DNA of 64,000 bases, taken from assembly GCA_000828075.3 (NCBI GenBank), contig JXCB02000023.1:481937-545936 (forward strand), in the 5' to 3' direction. Source of the DNA: Tolypothrix campylonemoides VB511288. GTDB taxonomy: Bacteria > Cyanobacteriota > Cyanobacteriia > Cyanobacteriales > Nostocaceae. Both the position numbers and the translations under genes were made by a program. Shown here in pieces: positions 55,921 to 64,000 of the stretch (positions are counted from its first letter, which is position 1; the number at the start of each line of letters is the position of its first letter). A model generated the notes under the pieces. That model did not search any database, was not told the origin of the DNA, and saw only the letters and a list, made by a program, of their open reading frames with translations.

Positions 55921-57192
55921 ATGTCTGATACTGTCATCCGAGTTGAAAATTTAGGCAAAAAATACATTATTAATCACCAACAGGAACGCTACACCGCACT
56001 GCGGGATGTGATTGCCAATCGTGCACAGTCTTTGCTAACAATACTTAATCCTTTAACTCAAAAATCAAAAAACCAAGCCAAGAACTCTCGTGAAGAGTTT
56101 TGGGCATTGAAGGATGTGTCTTTTGAGATTAAGCAGGGCGATAGAGTTGGCATTATTGGTCGTAACGGTGCAGGCAAATCAACATTACTAAAAATTCTCA
56201 GTAGAATTACAGAACCAACCACAGGACGAATAAGCATAAAAGGTCGAGTTGCCAGTTTATTGGAAGTGGGAACAGGGTTTCATCCGGAGCTTACTGGTAG
56301 AGAAAATATCTATCTTAATGGTGCAATTCTGGGAATGAGCAAGGCGGAGATTCAAAGAAAGTTTGATGAAATTGTTGATTTTGCAGAAGTAGAAAAGTTT
56401 TTAGATACGCCAGTCAAGCGGTATTCATCAGGTATGTATGTGCGGTTGGCGTTTGCAGTGGCGGCGCATTTGGAGCCAGAGATTTTGGTAGTGGATGAGG
56501 TGCTGGCGGTGGGGGATGCACAGTTTCAAAACAAATGTCTTGGAAAGATGGAGGAGGTGGGGAAGCAAGGAAGGACAGTTTTGTTTGTCAGTCATAATAT
56601 GGCAACTATCAATAGTCTGTGTGAGAAAGCGATTTGGTTGTCTAATGGTAGTGTAAAAATGGAAGGAAAAACAGAACAGATAACCAATCAGTATTTGATT
56701 CAAGGTTCTGACCGTTCTGGAGAAGTCGTTCTCAACGATGATAGTTCCAATAAAATTTTCTGGTTTAAGCGTCTATCTTTACTTGATAGTAAAGGGAAAA
56801 TAACATCAGTTTTTGACGTAAAAAAACCAATTATTATTGAGTTAGAATATTATGCCAGTCAGTCAATAGATTTAGAGATTGCTTTAGATATACGTAGCTC
56901 TTCAGGTTTTATAATATTCTCCTTACTTCGGTCAGTATCTATCGACAGTAAGTTAACAGCGGGTCATCATATCGCGCAAATCGAACTTCCCGCTTTATTT
57001 CTGGTTCCAAGAATGTACAGTATCGATATTGCAGCATATAAAGAGCATAGTGAGTTTTTTTCTTACCATCAATCTGTTACCGTTTTTGAAATTGAGGAAA
57101 CAGGAAGTTATTTAGCTAGATATCAAGATTCAGATTGTGGTTTGGTACTTGTAAATTTTCCTTGGCAAGAAAGGAGTTATTTGAAATGTTAA
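55921..57192 (+). CDS. Polysaccharide ABC-transporter ATPase, Wzt-like
   Basis: 423 residues. The N-terminal ATPase has Walker [11 protein letters not shown], signature [12 protein letters not shown] and Walker [13 protein letters not shown]. The C-terminal 170 residues are a beta-rich Wzt_C-type domain that in O-antigen exporters binds the polysaccharide end. The usual partner permease Wzm, normally encoded just before, is not in this window. Either the permease lies beyond the right edge or elsewhere in the genome. Confidence 0.88.
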   Translation: MSDTVIRVENLGKKYIINHQQERYTALRDVIANRAQSLLTILNPLTQKSKNQAKNSREEFWALKDVSFEIKQGDRVGIIGRNGAGKSTLLKILSRITEPTTGRISIKGRVASLLEVGTGFHPELTGRENIYLNGAILGMSKAEIQRKFDEIVDFAEVEKFLDTPVKRYSSGMYVRLAFAVAAHLEPEILVVDEVLAVGDAQFQNKCLGKMEEVGKQGRTVLFVSHNMATINSLCEKAIWLSNGSVKMEGKTEQITNQYLIQGSDRSGEVVLNDDSSNKIFWFKRLSLLDSKGKITSVFDVKKPIIIELEYYASQSIDLEIALDIRSSSGFIIFSLLRSVSIDSKLTAGHHIAQIELPALFLVPRMYSIDIAAYKEHSEFFSYHQSVTVFEIEETGSYLARYQDSDCGLVLVNFPWQERSYLKC

Positions 57193-57259
57193 AATTTTTC
57201 TGAAAAGGTAGTCTAAGAAGAATATTATGTCCGAATAAACACTTATAAAAAACGAAGAA

Positions 57260-57392
57260 CCTCACCCGCCTACGGCACCCTCTCCACTCGCTTTGCTCAA
57301 ATTCAAAATTATAAATTCAAAATTCAAAATTAAGAATTTTTTTTTACTTTGAATTTTGAACTTTGAATTCTCCACAGAGGGTTGGGGTGAGG
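57260..57392. repeat. Inverted-repeat element with AT-rich centre
   Basis: Ends CCTCACCC and ACCCTCT on the left are mirrored by AGAGGG and GGGGTGAGG on the right. The centre is a palindrome of AATTCAAAATT units. Same class as the repeats at 45918 and 50607. Non-coding. Confidence 0.6.
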
Positions 57393-57581
57393 TCAAGCAG
57401 GAACTATAACTACTCCTATCTCGCCCAAAAAATACCTATTAACGAACCGCAGAGAACGCAGAGGAACCAGAGGAATAGATGAATAATTTTATAGCGGGAA
57501 GGGAGTAATTAAGCGGACTTGATATAAGTTATTTTATGTTTTTTTTATCGTTTACGATAATTAATCTTGTATATTTTTTGG

Positions 57582-58040
57582 ATGAAAATGATGAAAATGA
57601 TAGAAGAAATTCTCCATCATAATCAGTTGCTTGCTTTGATTATTTCTCAAAAATTTGACAAACCAGGGATACACTTCTTTACTCCGAATGAACTTTCCCA
57701 ACAGTTGGCATATATGCATCATCCAACAGGAAAAATCATTCAACCCCATGTTCACAACCCTGTAACCCGTGAAGTGGAATATACGCAAGAGGTTCTATTT
57801 ATAAGAAAGGGTAAACTGCGTGTAGACTTTTACAACAACCAGCAGGATTACCTAGAAAGTCGAATTTTAGAAGCTGGTGATGTCATTCTTTTAGTCACCG
57901 GGGGTCATGGCTTTGAGGTGCTGGAAGAAATTGAGATGATTGAAGTCAAGCAAGGACCTTATGTGGGTGATCAGGACAAAACCCGATTTACTGGCATCAA
58001 CGCAGATCAAGCCAAGATAGTTGAGTTGAGTAAGCCATGA
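57582..58040 (+). CDS. Cupin-fold protein of the amino-sugar operon
   Basis: About 152 residues (start ATG 57582; ATGs at 57588, 57591 and 57597 are also possible and homologues favour about MIEE at 57597). One cupin domain: QPHVHNPV, EVLFIRKGKLRVDF and GDVILLVTGGHGFE give the HxH and distal His metal ligands. It may bind a nucleotide sugar and isomerise or epimerise it. It overlaps the next gene by four bases (ATGA), which shows tight coupling with the aminotransferase. Confidence 0.75.
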   Translation: MKMMKMIEEILHHNQLLALIISQKFDKPGIHFFTPNELSQQLAYMHHPTGKIIQPHVHNPVTREVEYTQEVLFIRKGKLRVDFYNNQQDYLESRILEAGDVILLVTGGHGFEVLEEIEMIEVKQGPYVGDQDKTRFTGINADQAKIVELSKP

Positions 58041-59152
58041 ACCCAATTCCAGTAAATGAGCCATTGCTAAACGGCAATGAGAAGAAATACTTGTTTGAGT
58101 GTATTGAAACTGGCTGGATTTCTTCGGAAGGACCATTTGTTAAACAATTTGAAGAGCAGTTTGCTGCTTGTGTAGGACGCAAATATGGCATTGCTGTTAG
58201 CAACGGTTCTGTTGCTCTTGATGCGGCAGTTGCAGCATTAGGAATTGGCTCTGGGGATGAGGTGATTCTTCCCACATTTACAATTATTTCTTGTGCGGCT
58301 GCAATTGTCCGTGTTGGGGCTGTGCCAGTTGTAGTGGACTGTGATGCTCAAACCTGGAATATGGATGTTAGCCAAATTGAGGCAAAAATTACATCCAGAA
58401 CTAAAGCCATTATGGTTGTTCACATCTATGGACTACCTGTAGATATGGAACCAGTGTTAGCTTTAGCTGACAGATATGGGCTGCAAATTATTGAAGATGC
58501 AGCCGAGATGCACGGTCAAACTTATAAAGGTCGCCCTTGTGGAAGCTTTGGTGCTATCAGTACCTTCAGCTTCTACCCGAATAAGCATATCACCACTGGG
58601 GAAGGGGGAATGCTGCTCACTGATAATGAGCAGCTGGCAGAACGCTGTTGTTCTTTACGCAATTTGTGCTTCCAACCTCAAAAACGCTTTATTCATAAAG
58701 AATTGGGTTGGAACTTTCGGATGACTAATTTGCAAGCAGCTCTTGGGGTTGCCCAACTAGAGCGATTAGACGAATTTGTAGCTCGTAAAAGGCACATTGG
58801 GCAACGCTACACAGAGCTATTGTCAGATATACCTGGTCTACAATTGCCATTACCACGAACAGACTATGCCGATAACATCTATTGGGTGTATGGTCTGGTT
58901 TTAAAAGATGAAGTGCCTTTTGACGCTGAAGAAGCAATGCGTCGTTTAGCTAAGTATAAAATCGGGACTCGTCCCTTTTTCTGGTGTATGCACGAGCAGC
59001 CCGTATTGCGAAAAATGGGCTTGTTTGATGGGGTGTCTTACCCTGTTGCAGAAAGAATAGCCCGTCGTGGTTTTTATATTCCTAGCGGGATGGCACTAAC
59101 AGATGAGCAAATCTACCAAGTCGCACAAGTTCTCACGGAGGTCTTTAAATGA
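58037..59152 (+). CDS. DegT/DnrJ/EryC1/StrS sugar aminotransferase
   Basis: 371 residues, PLP-dependent. Lys in SFYPNKHITTGEGGML forms the Schiff base; VSNGSVALDAAVAALGIGSG and IEDAAEMHG are also typical. The enzyme adds an amino group to a keto-sugar nucleotide such as UDP- or dTDP-linked 4-keto or 3-keto hexose. It overlaps the cupin gene (ATGA) upstream and the methyltransferase downstream, so these act together. The 4,6-dehydratase that should provide the substrate is not in the window. Confidence 0.9.
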   Translation: MNPIPVNEPLLNGNEKKYLFECIETGWISSEGPFVKQFEEQFAACVGRKYGIAVSNGSVALDAAVAALGIGSGDEVILPTFTIISCAAAIVRVGAVPVVVDCDAQTWNMDVSQIEAKITSRTKAIMVVHIYGLPVDMEPVLALADRYGLQIIEDAAEMHGQTYKGRPCGSFGAISTFSFYPNKHITTGEGGMLLTDNEQLAERCCSLRNLCFQPQKRFIHKELGWNFRMTNLQAALGVAQLERLDEFVARKRHIGQRYTELLSDIPGLQLPLPRTDYADNIYWVYGLVLKDEVPFDAEEAMRRLAKYKIGTRPFFWCMHEQPVLRKMGLFDGVSYPVAERIARRGFYIPSGMALTDEQIYQVAQVLTEVFK

Positions 59153-59970
59153 AGAGAATGATTAAGGCAATTCCTTTTGCAAAAAAAACGTATGGGTATT
59201 TTCAGAAATTAGAATATGAGCGCCAATTTGCAGGGGACTGCTACGGTTGTTTTCAAGGAGTTTTTGATACTTTTGAACAAGCTATTCAATCAGCACCGAA
59301 AACTAAACCTATTGGTTATGACAATGATGAACTAGCTCAAGAATATAAGGAGATGGCAGAGTTAGGAGATTGGGAACACAGCAAACGTACAATCGCTTGT
59401 TATGATTATCCAGTCTTATTCTGGCTAAACTCTATCTTCACAGTTCATCCTGTGAATACTATTTTTGACTTTGGTGGAAATGTAGGGATTCACTTTTATA
59501 CGTATCAAAAATACCTAACTTTTGATAAACTGAAATGGATTGTTTGTGATTTGCCAGAAATAGTTAAGGCTGGTGAGGAACTAGCAAAAAAACGTCAAGA
59601 AAAAGATTTATTATTTACTACATCTTTTACAAATGCTAGTCATACAGATATATTCATAGCTTCTGGTTCTGTTCAATATATAGATAATTTTTCTAAAGAA
59701 ATAGAACAACTGCCGAAAAAACCTACGCACATTCTCATTAATCGGTTACCTATATATAGTGGGAAACAATTTGTAACTTTACAAAACGGTGGCAAGGTTT
59801 TTTATCCTCAATATGTATTCAATAAAACAGAATTTATAGAGAGCTTTAATAAGGTTGGCTATGAATTGATTGATATTTGGGAAGATAGGGTAGATCGTTG
59901 CTTAATTCGCTTTTACCCAGAAAACTCAGTCTCTTGTTATCACGGTATTTATTTCAAGTTAAGGTCTTGA
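59149..59970 (+). CDS. Methyltransferase, TIGR04325-like
   Basis: 273 residues, overlapping the aminotransferase gene by four bases. Typical pieces are FGDCYG-like FAGDCYGCFQGVFDTFEQA, FDFGGNVGIHFYTYQKYL with the SAM-binding GGNxG, and an HILINRLPIYSG segment, which match the family of putative methyltransferases found in polysaccharide clusters. It may methylate a sugar of the polymer. Rather AT-rich compared with the genes on each side of it. Confidence 0.75.
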   Translation: MKRMIKAIPFAKKTYGYFQKLEYERQFAGDCYGCFQGVFDTFEQAIQSAPKTKPIGYDNDELAQEYKEMAELGDWEHSKRTIACYDYPVLFWLNSIFTVHPVNTIFDFGGNVGIHFYTYQKYLTFDKLKWIVCDLPEIVKAGEELAKKRQEKDLLFTTSFTNASHTDIFIASGSVQYIDNFSKEIEQLPKKPTHILINRLPIYSGKQFVTLQNGGKVFYPQYVFNKTEFIESFNKVGYELIDIWEDRVDRCLIRFYPENSVSCYHGIYFKLRS

Positions 59971-60740
59971 TGACTATGAATGTATTTGGCAACTACGCCC
60001 GCTATTACGATTTGCTCTATCGCGATAAGGACTACGTGGGAGAAGCACAATTTATTCATCGGTTAATTCAAACCTATGCACCGGATGCAGAGAATATCCT
60101 GGAACTAGGTTGCGGTACGGGGAACCACGCAGTTCTCTTAGCAAAGGAGGGATATCAAATTCATGGAGTGGATTTTAGCCAGGAAATGTTGCTTAAAGCA
60201 AGCGATCGCCTTTCCCAATTCCCTACACAACTCGCATCGAGATTAGAGTTTTCCCAAGGAGATATCCGGACTGTTCGGCTGGACAAGCAATATGATGCTG
60301 TCATCTCGCTTTTTCACGTGATTAGCTATCAGACTACCAATGAGGATTTACGAGCCGCATTTGCGACGGTGAAAACTCATCTCAAGCCTGGTGGTGTATT
60401 CATTTTCGACTGCTGGTATGGACCTGCGGTTTTGAGCGATCGCCCCACGGTTCGCATCAAGCGTTTGGAGGATGACGAAATTAGCGTCACTCGGATTGCT
60501 GAACCAGTTATGTATCCAAATGACAATCTCGTGGATGTTAATTATCAAGTCTTTATCAAAGATAAAAACACTGGTGCAGTTGAGGAGCTTCAAGAAACTC
60601 ATCAGATGCGTTATCTGTTTAAGCCGGAAGTAAATTTGCTGGTAGCACCACAGTTTGAGTCTCTTGAATATCGTGAGTGGATGAGCGAGCAAAACCCAGG
60701 CTTCAGCACTTGGAGTGTTTATTTTGTAGTTCGTGCATAA
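59970..60740 (+). CDS. SAM-dependent methyltransferase (class I)
   Basis: About 256 residues from ATG 59970, whose A is the last base of the previous stop codon (TGATG); MNVFGN at 59976 is the alternative. The frame is open further upstream, but that would lie inside the previous gene. SAM motif ILELGCGTGNHAVLLAKEG, acidic GVDFSQEML and the LKPGGVFIFDCWYG segment identify it. Likely substrate is a sugar of the polymer. Its higher G+C than its two neighbours may point to a different origin. Confidence 0.85.
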   Translation: MTMNVFGNYARYYDLLYRDKDYVGEAQFIHRLIQTYAPDAENILELGCGTGNHAVLLAKEGYQIHGVDFSQEMLLKASDRLSQFPTQLASRLEFSQGDIRTVRLDKQYDAVISLFHVISYQTTNEDLRAAFATVKTHLKPGGVFIFDCWYGPAVLSDRPTVRIKRLEDDEISVTRIAEPVMYPNDNLVDVNYQVFIKDKNTGAVEELQETHQMRYLFKPEVNLLVAPQFESLEYREWMSEQNPGFSTWSVYFVVRA

Positions 60741-60755
60741 AAAGACGTAAAAATC

Positions 60756-61973
60756 ATGAACAAGTCGTGTTCTATATTTTTCTACGAAGGTTATGTTGAT
60801 GTTGCACCAACAATTATTAATCTGGCAAAATCTCTCAGCAACTGTGGTTATTTTGTAACTATCTATGCTAAGGAAAACGAATGTTCAAAACCACAAGAAA
60901 TGGGTAAGCAAATAGAAATAGTTTACTTCAAACACGCATATCAATTTTCTCTATTAAGTATTTTAATCAAAACTCTCAACCAAATCAGGCTAAGCTCTCT
61001 AGTTACAGTTATAGAAACAATTTTATTTCTCTACCAATGTTTATTTCATATATTATTCAATAGCAAAAAACTAGAAAACAATATTAGTGTAGGAATTGAT
61101 ACGTATGGTTCTATCACAGCTTTTATAAAATCCTTATTAACAAAACAAAAATTTATTTATCTTTCTTTAGAATTGACTGAACCAAAACACTTCAGGAGGT
61201 TTTCTAAAGTTATCAAAGTACTTGAACGTTTAGCATATAGGAACTCAGAAGGCATAATTGTCCAGGATCGAGACAGATTTGACACTCTTTGCAGCTACAA
61301 TAACTATCAACATCCGAAAGTATTCTATTTACCAAATGCAGCAAGTACATCTGATTCCGTAATTCAATTAAAAACATCTGAAAATTATTTCAGAAAAATG
61401 TTTAATTTGAGTATTGAAGATTTTCCAAATATTGTTATTCAAGCTGGCATGATTAGCGATTTGATGTTATCACAATTATTGGCTCAAGCTTTTGCACCTA
61501 TTAAAAGATGTGCTCTGATATTTCATGAAAGAATTAAGAGAGAAATAGATGACCCCTACATACGGAGATTACAAGAGATTAACTCAACCAACCTATTTTT
61601 CTCACTATCTCCATTGCCTTATGAACAAATTGATAAAATTTATGCTTCTGCAACCATAGGCTTGGCTTTTTACACAGATATTGATAATAATTTTTCTCAA
61701 ATTGCAATGGCATCTGGGAAATTATCCCATTACTTGAAGCATGGTAAACCTGTATTAGTGAACAATTTGGAATCTCTATCAAGATTAGTGGAGAAATACC
61801 AAATTGGTGTGGTAATACAAGAACCATCAAATTCTTTGGAAATGGAACTAGCTATCCAAAAAATTATGGATAATTATGAATTTTACAGCAAAAATGCAAA
61901 GATTTGCTTCGAGGAAGAGTTTGACTTTGCCAAGAAAGTTCAGCCTGTATTATCTTTGATGGCGAATTTGTAA
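60756..61973 (+). CDS. Glycosyltransferase (GT4-like), AT-rich
   Basis: 405 residues. The N-terminal half is weakly conserved; the C-terminal half has the donor-domain layout of GT-B enzymes (NIVIQAGMISDLMLSQLLAQ, LSHYLKHGKPVLVNN, and a final NAKICFEEEFDFAKK). Much AAA/ATT use makes it clearly more AT-rich than the methyltransferase before it, a common sign of a transferred polysaccharide gene. Donor and acceptor are unknown. Confidence 0.7.
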   Translation: MNKSCSIFFYEGYVDVAPTIINLAKSLSNCGYFVTIYAKENECSKPQEMGKQIEIVYFKHAYQFSLLSILIKTLNQIRLSSLVTVIETILFLYQCLFHILFNSKKLENNISVGIDTYGSITAFIKSLLTKQKFIYLSLELTEPKHFRRFSKVIKVLERLAYRNSEGIIVQDRDRFDTLCSYNNYQHPKVFYLPNAASTSDSVIQLKTSENYFRKMFNLSIEDFPNIVIQAGMISDLMLSQLLAQAFAPIKRCALIFHERIKREIDDPYIRRLQEINSTNLFFSLSPLPYEQIDKIYASATIGLAFYTDIDNNFSQIAMASGKLSHYLKHGKPVLVNNLESLSRLVEKYQIGVVIQEPSNSLEMELAIQKIMDNYEFYSKNAKICFEEEFDFAKKVQPVLSLMANL

Positions 61974-61981
61974 TTTTTATT

Positions 61982-62186
61982 ATGCAGTTGTTGAAAGATG
62001 AGAGATTGCGCGGAGTGCAGCCCTTAAAGGGCGATCAATTCTTGTGGAGTAGGCATCCTGCCCAAAAAATTCAAGGGACGGGCAAGATGCCCATCCCACA
62101 AAAACACAAAATTCATCCTGCAAAAACACAAAATTCATCCTGCAAATATGCAACGCCTAATTTTATTGTCCTATATATAAACACAG
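61982..62186 (+). pseudogene. Spacer with a possible glycosyltransferase relic and tandem repeat
   Basis: ATG 61982 opens MQLLKDERLRG, the tail type seen at 55753-55863, then runs into repeat sequence. A 22-base unit is present twice in tandem (62100-62121 and 62122-62143), with a third partial copy. No intact gene is supported. Confidence 0.35.
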
Positions 62187-63263
62187 ATGCTAACCAGAAA
62201 TACTGCTCTCACTGTCAAAGATCTACCGCCTCCACCACCTGGAAAATCAGGCTGGCCTTGGACAGAGCAAAATCAGCCACTACCTGAACGGATGCCTGAT
62301 GGTTCAAATTTGCCTCGTATAAGCATTGTGACACCTAGCTATAACTATGGACTCTTTATTGAAGAAACCATTCGCTCAGTGCTGCTACAAGGCTATCCCA
62401 ATCTGGAATACATTATTATTGATGGTGGTTCTACTGATAACACCCTTGAGATTGTACAGAAATACGAACAGTATTTAACCTACTGGGTGAGCGAACCAGA
62501 TAAGGGACAAACTGATGCTATTAATAAAGGATATCAATACTGCACTGGAGATTTATTTGTATGGCTTAATGCAGATGATGCATATATTAATCACAGATGT
62601 TTAAGTAACGTTGCAGAGATTTATAGGCACGGGTATCAGCTTATTGTTGGTGAATGCCTTAACGTTAATGAAAATGAGCAAGAGATAATCATTACTAAAA
62701 ATTTTAATGGCTATTCAGAGCCTCAGGATTTTGACCAATACCTGAAATTTTGGTCTTTTGTTGCTCTACCTCAACCTGCCGTATTTGTTGCAAAGCAACT
62801 AAGTGATTCAGCTTTTCCTTTAAATAAGAATCTCTACGGCACTATGGATTATCAACTTTTTCTTAGAGTTCTTAGTCAAAAACCAAAAGCAATTTGGGTT
62901 AAGCAGACTTGGGTAAAATTTAAGTATCATGGTCAAAATAAAACACTACAACATAATCCTGATACTTATTCAGAACTCTATCAGGTTGCTTTGTCTGAAG
63001 CTAAGAGAGTGTACAGTTTTAGAAAGCGAATTTTCTTCCAAATTGCAGCAACAGACTATATACATCTTCAGTCGCTTATCCATAACAAGGCTCAATTCAA
63101 ATTCTTGACTGTTTTGAAGACTTTATTATTTAGACCTACTTTAGTTCGTTGGTATCTTTTTTGGGCAATTCTCATCAAGGCTGCTGTAGGCGAAGAAAGA
63201 TACTTAGCTATCAAGACTTTTGTAAAAGAGATTGGGGATTGGCGATTGGCGATTGGCGATTAG
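62187..63263 (+). CDS. Glycosyltransferase family 2
   Basis: 358 residues. A proline-rich start (VKDLPPPPPGKSGWPW) precedes the GT-A domain: ISIVTPSYNYGLFIEETIRS, the IDGGSTDNTLEI segment and the WLNADDAY (DxD) motif. The last eight residues (GDWRLAIGD region) come from a tandem ATTGGCG repeat at 63230-63262, so the natural C-terminus was probably a little earlier. It belongs to the polysaccharide cluster. Confidence 0.85.
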   Translation: MLTRNTALTVKDLPPPPPGKSGWPWTEQNQPLPERMPDGSNLPRISIVTPSYNYGLFIEETIRSVLLQGYPNLEYIIIDGGSTDNTLEIVQKYEQYLTYWVSEPDKGQTDAINKGYQYCTGDLFVWLNADDAYINHRCLSNVAEIYRHGYQLIVGECLNVNENEQEIIITKNFNGYSEPQDFDQYLKFWSFVALPQPAVFVAKQLSDSAFPLNKNLYGTMDYQLFLRVLSQKPKAIWVKQTWVKFKYHGQNKTLQHNPDTYSELYQVALSEAKRVYSFRKRIFFQIAATDYIHLQSLIHNKAQFKFLTVLKTLLFRPTLVRWYLFWAILIKAAVGEERYLAIKTFVKEIGDWRLAIGD

Positions 63264-63467
63264 GTATCAAATCAAAAAATTATGGTGGGGGCTTTAACCC
63301 ACTACAAAATGCGTGAAAAAGTCTTTCCCAATTGCTAGTCTCAAGTCCTCTTTTCAAGGGAACAGCGTTCCTCCTCAAACAACGAGTACCTACGGTTGAG
63401 GGCTCTTCGACGCTCTCTGTTAAAATCCTAAACTTTGTATTTCATACTCACTTATAGAGGCTTTAAT

Positions 63468-63998
63468 GTGAGCAATTCTTCTATTTTATCTGTCGGATGT
63501 GGCAAGCGCAAGAGTGAAATTGGAGTTGTTCGACTGGATATTTGTCAAGATATAAATCCTGACATTGTCTGGGATTTGAATAAATTACCCTATCCATTTG
63601 AAGATTCTATTTTCTCCAAAATCGAATGCTTCGATGTCATTGAACATTTGCAGGATATTCCAAGAACATTAGAAGAATTTCACAGAGTTTTGAAACCTAA
63701 TGGATTACTACAGATAACGACTCCTCATTTCTCCTGTGCAAATTCATTTGTAGACCCTACTCACAAATGGCATCTTAGTTATTTTTCCTTTGATTACTTT
63801 TGTGAAGGTCATAAATTGTCTTACTATTCAAAGGCTAAATACCGTATGAAAGCACGTCATCTTCAATTTCAAGGAAATAGATTTAATCGTTCTATCGTAA
63901 GTAGGCTTGCTAATAAGTCACCAGAATTTTATGAACAAAGATGGGCTTGGCTTTTCCCCGCATGGTATCTTTACTTTGAATTAGAAGTCATTAAATAA
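63468..63998 (+). CDS. SAM-dependent methyltransferase of the polysaccharide cluster
   Basis: 176 residues from GTG 63468, which has GAGG before it; the frame is open from 63435. The SAM site is a short SVGCGKRKSEIGVVRLDIC; IECFDVIEHLQDIPRTLEEF and RVLKPNGLLQITTPHF follow, typical of class I enzymes. The protein ends just before the window's right edge, complete. It probably methylates a polymer sugar. Confidence 0.8.
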   Translation: MSNSSILSVGCGKRKSEIGVVRLDICQDINPDIVWDLNKLPYPFEDSIFSKIECFDVIEHLQDIPRTLEEFHRVLKPNGLLQITTPHFSCANSFVDPTHKWHLSYFSFDYFCEGHKLSYYSKAKYRMKARHLQFQGNRFNRSIVSRLANKSPEFYEQRWAWLFPAWYLYFELEVIK

Positions 63999-64000
63999 GT

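Overview
The window comes from a filamentous cyanobacterium, most likely of the heterocyst-forming group (Nostocales). The signs are frequent GCGATCGC (HIP1) octamers, ferredoxin-type NarB and NirA, the nirB-ntcB-cnaT neighbourhood, NdhM, a protein resembling the heterocyst-related Asr1734, many CHAT and FHA proteins, and many small dispersed repeats (heptamer runs, palindromes, MITE-like elements). No rRNA, tRNA or CRISPR array was recognised.

Layout. 0-1.1 kb: remnants of defence and toxin-antitoxin genes (a broken YhcG/DUF1016 nuclease, a possible HsdR start, an antitoxin with a frameshifted VapC-like toxin). 1.3-4.7 kb: a small membrane protein convergent with a 966-residue TPR-CHAT protease whose 5' end is damaged. 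5-16 kb: mainly housekeeping genes (ABC exporter, Fe-S nuclease, GNAT, recJ, YdcF, ctpA, a family 2 glycosyltransferase, a LuxR-type response regulator). 16.8-19.9 kb: an Asr1734-like protein, leuD, ndhM and small proteins. 20.6-27.3 kb: a phospho-signalling and protease neighbourhood (PP2C phosphatase, CHAT-FHA protease, unknown protein, FHA-PrsW intramembrane protease). 27.5-29 kb: an SDR oxidoreductase and a DJ-1/PfpI protein.

29.2-41.3 kb is a nitrate assimilation island. nirA-nrtP-narB-psiE-narM run on the minus strand behind an NtcA-type promoter. A hydrolase, nirB (HEAT repeats), ntcB (LysR regulator, with its own NtcA-type promoter) and cnaT run on the plus strand. Together they would import nitrate or nitrite, reduce it to ammonium with ferredoxin electrons, mature the two reductases (NarM, NirB), and activate the operon under nitrogen limitation (NtcA, NtcB, CnaT).

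41.4-50.5 kb: rpsU and an RRM RNA-binding protein, an MBL-fold protein that has lost its metal motif, panD, ppa, a long repeat-rich spacer, a DUF362 protein, aspA, an RsmC-like methyltransferase and pgsA. 50.8-64 kb: an exopolysaccharide/O-antigen-type cluster with a tyrosine autokinase (Wzc type) diverging from glycosyltransferases, a Wzt-like ATPase, and a tightly overlapping set of cupin, DegT aminotransferase and two methyltransferases, followed by more glycosyltransferases and a methyltransferase. The cluster probably continues past the right edge.

A recurring theme is small repeats that have inserted in frame into genes (recJ, the SDR gene, narB, the tail of the last glycosyltransferase) or that have truncated genes (the CHAT gene, a serine hydrolase remnant).
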